Shown here piece by piece: positions 33,419 through 40,125 of a DNA stretch of 40,125 nucleotides (positions within the stretch are counted from its first letter, which is position 1; each line of letters starts with the position of its first letter). The stretch spans positions 1-40,125 of the forward strand of contig JAIRVR010000067.1 in assembly GCA_031253795.1 (NCBI GenBank), in the 5' to 3' direction. The notes beneath the pieces are model-generated. The model did not search any database. It had not been told where the DNA came from and saw nothing but the letters and a program-made list of their open reading frames with translations. A program made the position numbers and the translations under genes. Source of the DNA: Burkholderiaceae bacterium (lineage in GTDB: Bacteria > Pseudomonadota > Gammaproteobacteria > Burkholderiales > Burkholderiaceae_C).

Positions 33419-33786
33419 ATCTAAACACTCCTGTGCTCTGGATGAAAACAGCCCGTTTCCAGCGAAATTCGCCAGGAAAGGTGCTTGCAGGCCGGAATGC
33501 GCATTCGTTTGCTTGCGAACCCACTATGCGCCCGTGCCCCGCCAAAAGCAACGCTGCAAAGCGATGGCGCAGGCCCACGCAGGGCCTTGGAGCGGCGTTT
33601 GGCGGACCACGGGATTGGGCGCACAATGGACAGGTTTGCCGAGCGCGCCCGGCCGGGACACGCCGCTTCGGCGCCCGCCGCACCCGCGCGCCTGAGCACC
33701 GCTAAAATCGCGCTCCTGCGCGCCGCTTTCCGCTTCGAGCCCCTGCGGCGGCTGCGGACCCTCTGCCCGATTGCCTCTTGCCTCAC
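33419..33786. other. 368-nt divergent intergenic region between hpf and purC
   Basis: This gap should carry promoters for hpf (leftward) and purC (rightward). A TAAAAT -10-like box at 33703-33708 lies about 80 nt before the purC ATG, but no matching -35 is visible. No confident sigma-54 or sigma-70 promoter was found for hpf. No RNA gene or coding frame with family resemblance was seen. Confidence 0.5.
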
Positions 33787-34710
33787 ATGACCACCCAGTC
33801 CCGCCCCTCTGCCCTGCACACCTCCAACATCGCCTCGCTGCCGCTGCTCGCGCGCGGCAAGGTGCGCGACAACTATGCCGTGGGTGACGACCGCATCCTG
33901 ATGGTGGCCTCGGACCGCCTGTCCGCCTTCGACGTGATCATGGGCGAGCCGATCCCCGGCAAGGGCGAGCTGCTGACGCAGATGGCACTGTTCTGGTTCG
34001 ACAAGCTGGGCCACATCTGCCCCAACCACCTGACCGGCGAGGCGCCCGAATCCGTGGTCACACCCGAAGAGGTGCCCCAGGTGCGCGGCCGCTCCATGCT
34101 GGTCAAGCGCCTCAAGCCCGTGCTGATCGAGGCCGGGGTGCGCGGCTACCTGGCCGGCAGCGGCTGGAAGGAATACCAGGAATCGCAGTCCGTCTGCGGC
34201 GTGCCCCTGCCCGCCGGCCTGACCAATGCCGCCAAGCTGCCCGAGCCCATCTATACGCCGGCCGCCAAGGCCGAGATGGGCGACCACGACGAAAACATCA
34301 CCTACGAGCGCACCGTGGAGATGGTGGGCGAGAAACTGGCCGCCCAGATCCGTGACACGGCCATCCGCATCTACAAGGAAGCGGCCGCCATTGCCCTCGA
34401 AAAGGGCATGATCATCGCCGACACCAAGTTCGAGTTCGGCCTCGATGAAAAGGGTGAACTGGTGCTGATGGACGAGGTGCTGACACCCGACAGCTCGCGC
34501 TACTGGCCCGTGGAAGGCTATGCCCAGGCCCTGGCCCGCGGCGAAAACCCGCCCAGCTACGACAAGCAGTTCGTGCGCGACTGGCTGGAGCAGGCCAGCG
34601 TCAACGGCAAGCCCTGGGACAAGAAGGCACCCGCGCCGCGCCTGCCCCAGGAAGTGACCGAAAAGACGGCGGCCAAGTACCGCGAGGCCCTGGAGCGCCT
34701 CAAGGCCTGA
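33787..34710 (+). CDS. purC: phosphoribosylaminoimidazole-succinocarboxamide synthase (SAICAR synthetase)
   Basis: Purine-pathway enzyme that joins CAIR and aspartate using ATP. From the ATG at 33787 ([20 protein letters not shown]) it has 307 residues, the long form found in many betaproteobacteria and fungi. Family segments: [20 protein letters not shown] (about 23-42), [34 protein letters not shown], and [20 protein letters not shown] with [13 protein letters not shown]. No obvious ribosome site precedes the start. Divergent from hpf; a strong terminator follows. Confidence 0.96.
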   Translation: MTTQSRPSALHTSNIASLPLLARGKVRDNYAVGDDRILMVASDRLSAFDVIMGEPIPGKGELLTQMALFWFDKLGHICPNHLTGEAPESVVTPEEVPQVRGRSMLVKRLKPVLIEAGVRGYLAGSGWKEYQESQSVCGVPLPAGLTNAAKLPEPIYTPAAKAEMGDHDENITYERTVEMVGEKLAAQIRDTAIRIYKEAAAIALEKGMIIADTKFEFGLDEKGELVLMDEVLTPDSSRYWPVEGYAQALARGENPPSYDKQFVRDWLEQASVNGKPWDKKAPAPRLPQEVTEKTAAKYREALERLKA

Positions 34711-34730
34711 GCCCAGGCCCGGCCCCGACA

Positions 34731-34758
34731 AAAGAGAGCCTGCGGCTCTCTTTTTTTT
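34731..34758 (+). terminator. rho-independent terminator after purC
   Basis: AGAGAGCC (34733-34740), loop TGC, GGCTCTCT (34744-34751), then a run of eight T to 34758. Begins about 22 nt after the purC stop. Confidence 0.9.
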
Positions 34759-34851
34759 GCCGGACCCGCCACGCCGGGCCGCGGTCACGCACCCGTCACC
34801 GACACTGCCACAATGCCTGTTCCCTCTGACCTTTTTTGAAGGAGCAAGCAC

Positions 34852-35436
34852 ATGGCTGGCAAGAAGATTCTGATGATCTGCGGCGACTATTGCGAGGACT
34901 ACGAAACCATGGTTCCCTTCCAGGCCCTGCAGGCCGTGGGCCATACGGTGCACGCGGTCTGCCCCGACAAGAAGGCGGGCGACCACATCAAGACGGCCAT
35001 CCACGACTTCGAGGGCGCACAGACCTACAGCGAAAAGCCGGGCCACAACTTCACCCTCAACGCCAGCTTCTCCGACATCAAGCCCGAGCAGTACGATGCC
35101 CTGGTCATCCCCGGCGGCCGCGGCCCCGAGTACCTGCGCAACTACGACGCCGTGCGCGCGGCCGTGCGCCACTTCTTCGACAACGACAAGCCCGTGGCCG
35201 CCGTCTGCCATGGCGCCCAGCTGCTGGCCGGCGCCGGCGTGCTCAAGGGCCGCACCTGCTCGGCCTACCCCGCCTGCCGCGCCGAGGTCGAGCTGGCGGG
35301 TGGCACCTATGCCGACATCGGCGTGGACCAGGCCCACACCGAGGGCAACCTGGTCAGCGCACCGGCCTGGCCGGCCCACCCGGCCTGGATCGCCCAGTTC
35401 CTGACCCTGCTCGGCACGCGCATCAGCCACGGCTGA
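34852..35436 (+). CDS. DJ-1/PfpI family protein
   Basis: A 194-residue class-I-glutamine-amidotransferase-like protein of the DJ-1/PfpI superfamily. The nucleophile elbow [10 protein letters not shown] places Cys119 beside His120, and an acidic pair lies near the N-terminus (GDYCEDYE, Glu15/Asp16) as in the family. Members act as proteases, glyoxalases or deglycases; which activity applies is unclear. AAGGAG lies about 8 nt before the ATG at 34852. It follows the purC terminator, so it probably has its own promoter in the 141-nt gap, though I could not fix one. It is convergent with the EamA gene. Confidence 0.88.
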   Translation: MAGKKILMICGDYCEDYETMVPFQALQAVGHTVHAVCPDKKAGDHIKTAIHDFEGAQTYSEKPGHNFTLNASFSDIKPEQYDALVIPGGRGPEYLRNYDAVRAAVRHFFDNDKPVAAVCHGAQLLAGAGVLKGRTCSAYPACRAEVELAGGTYADIGVDQAHTEGNLVSAPAWPAHPAWIAQFLTLLGTRISHG

Positions 35437-35452
35437 GAGCCGCGGCGGTGGC

Positions 35453-36313
35453 TCAACTGCCCCAGCGCACGAGAACGATGCCGCCGAAGACCAGGGCCGA
35501 GGCCAGCATGCGCAGGCGGCCCAGGCGCTCGCGCATCAGCCAGGCCGCGATCCAGCCCGCGAACAGCACGCTGCTTTCGCGCAGCGCCGACACCAGGCCC
35601 ATGGGGGCCTGGGACAGGGCCCAGGTCGCCATCCAGCTCGCGCTCACCTGCATGGCCGCCGCCAGCGCACACAGCCGCCAGGTGCGCGCATCGGCGCGCA
35701 GCACACTGGCGCCGCGGCGTGCCGCGAGGATGAGCACCGTGGCCACGCCATCGCCCAGGGTGAGCAGGGCCGCATAGACCAGGGCCGCGCCCGAGGCACG
35801 CGCACCCAGGCCGTCGATGACGGTGTAACAGGCAATCATGGCCCCCGCCGCCAGCGCATAGCCGCTGCCGCGAAAGCCGCTGGCCACGCCCATGCGCGCC
35901 GACAGCGCCAGCACGCCCAGCGACAGGCACAGTACGCCGACCAGGCCCAGGGGCGCCGGCCATTCGCCGGCCAGCAGCGCCGCCCCCAGGGTGACGAACA
36001 GTGGCGCACTGCCGCGCGCCACGGGATAGACCACGCCGAACTCGCCATGCTGGTAGGCGCGCGGCAGCACGAAGTGGTAGAGCGTGTGCACGGCCACCGA
36101 GCCGGCCAGCCACCACCAGACGGCCGCATCCCAGACCGCCACGGACCGCCAGTCCAGCCAGGGCAGCAGGCCCAGCGACCACAGGCTGGCCAGCCCCGTG
36201 GTCAACGCCATGGTCACCATCTTGTCCCCGCCCAGCTTGACCGCGCTGTTCCATCCCGCATTCATCAGCGCCGCGCCCAGTGCCGCCGCCATCACGCCAT
36301 TGCCCAATTCCAT
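35453..36313 (-). CDS. EamA/DMT-family membrane transporter
   Basis: A 286-residue inner-membrane protein with about ten hydrophobic helices in two similar halves, the drug/metabolite transporter fold. The first half begins MELGNGVMAAALGAALMNAG and includes FGVVYPVARGSAPLFVTLGA; the second contains SQAPMGLVSALRESSVLFAG, both typical EamA helix-turn segments. GGAGGA precedes the ATG at 36313. Substrate unknown. The divergent LysR gene and a dyad in the 92-nt gap suggest that regulator controls it. Confidence 0.87.
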   Translation of the reverse strand: MELGNGVMAAALGAALMNAGWNSAVKLGGDKMVTMALTTGLASLWSLGLLPWLDWRSVAVWDAAVWWWLAGSVAVHTLYHFVLPRAYQHGEFGVVYPVARGSAPLFVTLGAALLAGEWPAPLGLVGVLCLSLGVLALSARMGVASGFRGSGYALAAGAMIACYTVIDGLGARASGAALVYAALLTLGDGVATVLILAARRGASVLRADARTWRLCALAAAMQVSASWMATWALSQAPMGLVSALRESSVLFAGWIAAWLMRERLGRLRMLASALVFGGIVLVRWGS

Positions 36314-36362
36314 GCCTGTCCTCCTTGTGGCTACGGCGCGCATGGTGGCCCGGTGAATAAAT

Positions 36363-36380
36363 TAGATAAAGTCGAATCTT
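36363..36380. promoter_or_regulatory. candidate LysR-type operator between the EamA and LysR genes
   Basis: AGAT (36364-36367) and ATCT (36376-36379) form a short dyad in TTAGATAAAGTCGAATCTTC, in the AT-rich 92-nt gap of a divergent pair. It fits the loose T-N11-A pattern of LysR sites. Weak evidence. Confidence 0.35.
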
Positions 36381-36405
36381 CGGAACATCATCTTCAGAAA
36401 AACTG

Positions 36406-37302
36406 ATGCGACGCCTGAACCTGGACCAGATCCAGACCCTGGTGGCCGTGGCCGACCTGGGCACGCTGGCGGCCGCGGCCCAGGCCCTGCATTTGTCGCC
36501 GCCGGCCGTCAGCCTGCACATCCAGGAGCTGGAAACGCGCCTGGGCACGCCCCTGCTGGTGCGCGGCAGGCGCCAGGCCCGGCTGACACCGGCGGGCGAG
36601 CTGCTGGCCGATGGCGGGCGCCGCCTGCTGGCCGACAGCGATGCCCTGCTGCGCGAGGTCGCCAGGCGTGCCCAGGGCTTTGGCGCCAGCGTGCGCCTGG
36701 GCGCCTCGGCGGGTGTCAGCCCCCTGTTGCTGCCGCAATTGCTGCAGTGGCTTGCCGAAGAAGCGCCCGGTCTGGAGCTGCGCGTGGAGGTGGTGAGTTC
36801 GGCCCAGGCCCTGCAGCGCCTGGCCGCCGGCAGCCTGGACCTGGCCCTGGTCGGACTGCCCCAGGCCGAGGTGCCGGGCCTGGAGATGCGGGCCTGGCGC
36901 AACGATCCCATGCTGCTGTTCGCCCCACCGCACTGGCCCCTGCCGGAGCACGTGACGGCGGCCTGGCTCGATACCCAGCCCTGGATAGGCTTTGCCGCCG
37001 GCACGCACATGCACCGCCTGCTGGCCCAGTGGTTTGCCCAGGCCGGGCTGCTGCCCCGGCCGCGCATGGAAATGAGCTTTCCCGAAGGCCTGCGCGCCCT
37101 GGTCGCAGCCGGCCACGGGCCCACGGTGCTGCCGCGCGAAGAGCCCATGGACGCCATCAGCCGCTCGCTGCAGCAGCGCGCACTCAGCCCGGCCCTGGTC
37201 CGGCCGCTGGGCCTGGCACAGCGGAGCGCGTCCCGCGACGATCCGGCCGTGCAGGTGGTGGTGCGGGGGCTGATGCGCTTTGCCGATCCACCCCCGGCCT
37301 GA
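36406..37302 (+). CDS. LysR-family transcriptional regulator, divergent from the EamA gene
   Basis: A 298-residue LysR regulator. The helix-turn-helix is seen in GTLAAAAQALHLSPPAVSLH (about 19-38), followed by the usual linker and a two-lobed effector domain (about 90-298). The effector is unknown. Its last 119 nt overlap, tail to tail, the extended end of the next LysR gene on the other strand. By the usual rule for divergent LysR pairs it likely controls the EamA transporter. Confidence 0.88.
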   Translation: MRRLNLDQIQTLVAVADLGTLAAAAQALHLSPPAVSLHIQELETRLGTPLLVRGRRQARLTPAGELLADGGRRLLADSDALLREVARRAQGFGASVRLGASAGVSPLLLPQLLQWLAEEAPGLELRVEVVSSAQALQRLAAGSLDLALVGLPQAEVPGLEMRAWRNDPMLLFAPPHWPLPEHVTAAWLDTQPWIGFAAGTHMHRLLAQWFAQAGLLPRPRMEMSFPEGLRALVAAGHGPTVLPREEPMDAISRSLQQRALSPALVRPLGLAQRSASRDDPAVQVVVRGLMRFADPPPA

Positions 37303-38215
37303 GCGGGTGCCCCGCTTCGGCCAGCAGCCAGGTGCGCAGCGACTCGATCGCCGGCCGGCCCTGGCTGCGCAGCGGATAGACGAAGTGGTAGGCATAGGCG
37401 GGACCCAGGCCCACGCCGATGTCGAACAGCCGCAGCAGGCGGCCGCGGGCCAGGTCTTCGGACACCAGGTCCTGCTCGACCAGGCCCACGGCCCCCCCGT
37501 CCATCACGGCCTGCACGACGTGGCTGGAATCCGTGAAGGCGATGCAGCGGGACTCGTCCAGGCCCGACACGCCGGCTGCCGCCATCCACGCGGACCATTG
37601 GGGCCAGACCTGGCCATCCACCATGCAGTCGACATGGCACAGCGTGTGCTCCAGCAGATCGCGCGGCTGCGTGATCGGCGGGCCGGCTGCCAGCAGCGCC
37701 GGGCTGCAGACGGGCACCACGGTGGCGTCGAACAGGCGCTCGGACAGGGTCTGCGCGTACTGCCCCGTGCCAAAGCGGATGGCGGCGTCCACGTCGTCGG
37801 CCTCGAAATCACGCAACTCGTCGCAGATGTCGAAGCGCAGCTCGATCTCCGGGTGGGCCGCGCGAAAACGCGGCAACCTGGGCAGCAGCCAGTGCGTGGC
37901 AAAGCGCGCACCCAGCGACAGCCGCAGCCGGGCCTCGCCACGCGACAGCTGGCGCGCACGGCCCGTGGCGCGGCGCAGCAGTTCCAGGGCCTCGGCCGCC
38001 GCCTCCAGCAGCACGGCGCCCGCCGCGGTGGGCTGCATGCTGCGGCTGCTGCGCGTGAACAGCACCAGGCCCAGTTGCTCTTCCATCTCCTTGATCTGGT
38101 GGCTGACCGCAGCGGGGGTCAGGCCCAGCTCGTCGGCGGCACGGGTGAAGTTCAGGTGGCGCCCCGCGGCCTCCAGGCAGCGCAGGGCACGGGTACCGGG
38201 TGGGAGCTGGCGCAT
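37184..38215 (-). CDS. LysR-family regulator (GcvA-like) with extended C-terminus
   Basis: A 343-residue LysR regulator of the GcvA-like group: MRQLPPGTRALRCLEAAGRH, then LNFTRAADELGLTPAAVSHQ as helix-turn-helix (about 21-40) and TRSSRSMQPTAAGAVL. The family usually ends near residue 305, which here is about LRTWLLAEAGHPL. The last roughly 40 residues (PGVDRQSASAPAPPPARPDR and more) are Pro/Ala/Gly-rich with no family match, and are antisense to the neighbouring LysR gene. This suggests loss of an original stop. It is divergent from the aminotransferase gene and likely controls it. Confidence 0.87.
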   Translation of the reverse strand: MRQLPPGTRALRCLEAAGRHLNFTRAADELGLTPAAVSHQIKEMEEQLGLVLFTRSSRSMQPTAAGAVLLEAAAEALELLRRATGRARQLSRGEARLRLSLGARFATHWLLPRLPRFRAAHPEIELRFDICDELRDFEADDVDAAIRFGTGQYAQTLSERLFDATVVPVCSPALLAAGPPITQPRDLLEHTLCHVDCMVDGQVWPQWSAWMAAAGVSGLDESRCIAFTDSSHVVQAVMDGGAVGLVEQDLVSEDLARGRLLRLFDIGVGLGPAYAYHFVYPLRSQGRPAIESLRTWLLAEAGHPLRPGVDRQSASAPAPPPARPDRRGTRSAVPGPAAGPGPG

Positions 38216-38232
38216 GGATCTTCAAATTTTCC

Positions 38233-38302
38233 TTGATGAATCCATCAATACTATTCACTTCACCTGGAGGTCAGGCAATTGAACAATCAAAGAAACTTTG
38301 AT
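38233..38302. promoter_or_regulatory. two dyads between the GcvA-like gene and the aminotransferase gene
   Basis: Dyad 1 is TTGATG-aatc-CATCAA (38233-38248). Dyad 2 is ATCAAAG-aaa-CTTTGAT (38286-38302). Both are perfect inverted repeats in the AT-rich divergent gap, and both contain ATCAA/TTGAT ends. They are probable binding sites of the LysR regulator. Confidence 0.5.
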
Positions 38303-38312
38303 GGATTGCCGC

Positions 38313-39119
38313 ATGAACACCCCTGTCTTCTTCACCCGCCTCATCGACGGCCACCCTGCCAGCGCCAGTGAACTGGCCGCCCTGGCCTTTGCCGGGCACG
38401 CCCATTTCACGGCCATGCAGGTGCGCGGCGGCCGGGTGCGTGGGCTGGATTTGCACTTGCAGCGCCTGCGCCAGGCCTCGCTGGAGCTTTTCGGCCAGGC
38501 ACTGCCGGACAGCCAGGTGCGCGACCAGTGGCGGACCGCGCTGGCCCAGGGACCCCAGGACGTGTCGCTGACGGCCACCGTGTACTCGCCGGCCGGGGAG
38601 TTCACCGCCGCAGATGCCGCGCCGCGCATGCTGGTGCGTACCTCGGCCCCCGCCTCCGGGCCGGAGGGCCCATTGCGCCTGGCACTGTTCGAGCATGAGC
38701 GCATGCTGCCCCACATCAAGCATGTGGGCGAGATCGCCAAGACGCACCTGCTGCGCCGTGCCGTCGCCCAGGGCTTCGACGACGCCGCCTTTGCCGACCG
38801 CCATGGCCGCATCTCCGAGGCCAGCATCTGGAACCTGGCCTTCTGGGATGGCGAGGCCGTGGTCTGGCCCCGGGCCCGGGTGCTGGAAGGCACGACCATG
38901 GCCATGGTGCGGCGCCAACTGCAGGGCCTGGGCATGGCCCAGCGCGAATCCGTGCTGACCCGGGATGACCTGCCCTCCATGGCCGGCGCCGTGGTCATGA
39001 ACTCCTGGACGGCGGCCGTGCCGGTCCTGGCCATCGGCGATCAGGCCCTGCCCGAGGCACCGGACTTCGTTCGCCTGCTGCAGCACGCCCTGGCCACCGA
39101 AGAGGCCGTGGCCCCATGA
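38313..39119 (+). CDS. class-IV aminotransferase family protein (PLP-dependent)
   Basis: A PLP fold-IV enzyme related to branched-chain and D-amino-acid aminotransferases and to 4-amino-4-deoxychorismate lyase, 268 residues from the ATG at 38313. An ATG at 38301 is possible but lies inside dyad 2. Segments: ALAFAGHAHFTAMQVRGGRV, HIKHVGEIAKTHLLRRAVAQ (the Lys likely to hold PLP), and DRHGRISEASIWNLAFWDGE (the cofactor region). The substrate cannot be told. It is divergent from the GcvA-like LysR gene, its likely regulator, and convergent with cnoX. Confidence 0.83.
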   Translation: MNTPVFFTRLIDGHPASASELAALAFAGHAHFTAMQVRGGRVRGLDLHLQRLRQASLELFGQALPDSQVRDQWRTALAQGPQDVSLTATVYSPAGEFTAADAAPRMLVRTSAPASGPEGPLRLALFEHERMLPHIKHVGEIAKTHLLRRAVAQGFDDAAFADRHGRISEASIWNLAFWDGEAVVWPRARVLEGTTMAMVRRQLQGLGMAQRESVLTRDDLPSMAGAVVMNSWTAAVPVLAIGDQALPEAPDFVRLLQHALATEEAVAP

Positions 39120-39123
39120 CAAA

Positions 39124-39143
39124 GGGGAGCCGCAAGGCTCCCC
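39124..39143. terminator. hairpin between the aminotransferase gene and cnoX
   Basis: GGGGAGCC (39124-39131), loop GCAA, GGCTCCCC (39136-39143): a perfect stem in the 49-nt convergent gap. T-tracts are short (TTT on the reverse strand), so it is a moderate bidirectional terminator. Confidence 0.65.
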
Positions 39144-39168
39144 TGGCCGGACGGGCCTGGGCCCAGGC

Positions 39169-40125
39169 TCAGTTCAGCGCCATGCTGAGCTTGCGGCGGT
39201 AGCCATTGACCAGCTGCGTGGCCTCGTCCTGTTCGGCACCGGCCTTGCCCAGCAGCTCGATGCCGCCGCTGCTCTTGCCGGGAATGGCGTCCTGCTTCTT
39301 GGGCTTGGGCGGCGTGAGCAGCTCCAGGATGCCCACATAGAGCTTGCGCGCGGCCTGGCCGTTCCACTCCTTGTCGCGCATGATGATTTCCAGCAGCTCG
39401 TCCATGCTGGCAGCCCACTGGCCTTCGGCAGCCAGGGCCTGGGCCTTGCCGAAGCGCGTGTCGAAGTCGCGCCGGTTCTGGGCGATGGCCGCGTCGAACT
39501 GGGCGAACTCCCAGTTGCCACGCTCGTCGTTCTGCACGAACAGCATGCATTGCAGCCACTGGTTGAGCGCCTCGAAACGCGTGGGCTGGGGAATGCGCTT
39601 GAGCGGCTCGGCCAGCAGGGCGCCGGCCTCCTCGTAGCCACCCGTGGCGATCAGCAGGCGCACATAGTCGAAGCGCGCGTCGTCGTTGTTGGGGTCGGCG
39701 GCCAGGGCATCGGCCAGCTTCTGCAGGGCCGCATGCGTGTCGCCAGCCTCCAGCAACTGGTGGGCCTCGTCGGTTTCGGCCTCGGCGGCCAGCTCACCCT
39801 CGGAGGGCAGGTGCTTGTCGAGGAACTCGCGCAGCTTGCCTTCGGGCTGGGCGCCCATGAAGCCGTCCACGGGGCGGCCGCCCATCATCAGAATGCAGGT
39901 CGGTATGGAGCGGATGCCGAACATGCCGGCCAGCTGCTGCTCCTGGTCCGAATCGATCTTGACCAACTTGAAGCGGCCTTCGTAGGCGATCTCCAGCTTT
40001 TCGAGAATGGGGCCCAGCGTCTTGCACGGGCCGCACCAGGGCGCCCAGAAGTCGACGAGCACCGGCACCTGCATGGAGGCGGCGACGACTTCGGCTTCGA
40101 AATTCTCAATGGTGACATCAATCAT
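39169..40125 (-). CDS. cnoX: thioredoxin / chaperedoxin with tetratricopeptide region
   Basis: A 318-residue cytoplasmic protein: thioredoxin domain (1-about 110) with WCGPC at 30-34 and the cis-proline segment SIPTCILMM (about 73-81), then a linker and TPR-like helical repeats (about 120-285). This matches CnoX/YbbN, which holds unfolded proteins for GroEL under oxidative stress. E. coli CnoX has an altered SXXC site; here the full CGPC pair is present, so redox activity is likely kept. The ATG is at 40125, the last base of the window, so the gene is complete but its promoter is outside. Confidence 0.93.
   Translation of the reverse strand: MIDVTIENFEAEVVAASMQVPVLVDFWAPWCGPCKTLGPILEKLEIAYEGRFKLVKIDSDQEQQLAGMFGIRSIPTCILMMGGRPVDGFMGAQPEGKLREFLDKHLPSEGELAAEAETDEAHQLLEAGDTHAALQKLADALAADPNNDDARFDYVRLLIATGGYEEAGALLAEPLKRIPQPTRFEALNQWLQCMLFVQNDERGNWEFAQFDAAIAQNRRDFDTRFGKAQALAAEGQWAASMDELLEIIMRDKEWNGQAARKLYVGILELLTPPKPKKQDAIPGKSSGGIELLGKAGAEQDEATQLVNGYRRKLSMALN

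Noticed and set aside
33440..33480. Sigma-54-like TGGC-N-GC pattern upstream of hpf
   Set aside because: The -24/-12 elements match poorly (TGGCGA and CGC in place of TGGCAC and TTGC).

Overview
The window is high-GC DNA from a betaproteobacterium of the order Burkholderiales, most likely family Comamonadaceae (Delftia/Comamonas/Acidovorax type). I infer this from gene content, from the order ubiA..dps-oxyR..recG..queA, and from a short intergenic hairpin repeat that I recall as common in that family. Nearly all of it is dense, intact chromosomal housekeeping and uptake DNA. I see no transposase, integrase, phage gene, CRISPR array, rRNA or tRNA.

Layout. (1) 1-92: the first 30 codons of rplN, minus strand, cut by the window edge, with its own strong promoter. 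(2) 504-11846: a complete glycerol locus. On the minus strand a long operon runs glpS-glpT-glpP-glpQ-DUF2160-glpV (glycerol ABC importer) and then glpD. Divergently, on the plus strand, run glpR, a GNAT acetyltransferase, glpK, a phytase/esterase-like lipoprotein and proC, joined by very short gaps or overlaps. The importer brings in glycerol, GlpK phosphorylates it, GlpD oxidises glycerol 3-phosphate and GlpR presumably represses both arms. (3) 13905-23322: ubiA, a PAP2 phosphatase, dps, oxyR, an orphan MHYT membrane sensor and recG on the minus strand, then an HD-GYP protein and queA on the plus strand. (4) 23489-31338: a Fur-box-controlled ferric-siderophore operon (TonB receptor, exported Fes-type esterase, binding protein, two FecCD permeases, ATPase), minus strand. 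(5) 31448-33418: hpf, ptsN and hprK. (6) 33787-35436: purC and a DJ-1/PfpI protein, plus strand. (7) 35453-40125: an EamA transporter with a divergent LysR regulator, a second LysR regulator divergent from a class-IV aminotransferase, and a CnoX-type thioredoxin ending exactly at the window edge.

The most interesting observations are four. A four-copy intergenic repeat has hairpin arms that covary between copies; three copies sit inside the glycerol operon directly after stop codons. The glycerol importer has two ATPases whose defects fall in the same composite ATP site. The GNAT enzyme and the phytase-like lipoprotein are wired by overlap to glpK. The exported esterase sits in a siderophore-uptake operon. 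Functions are assigned by recognising motifs and family sequence by eye; no database search was possible.
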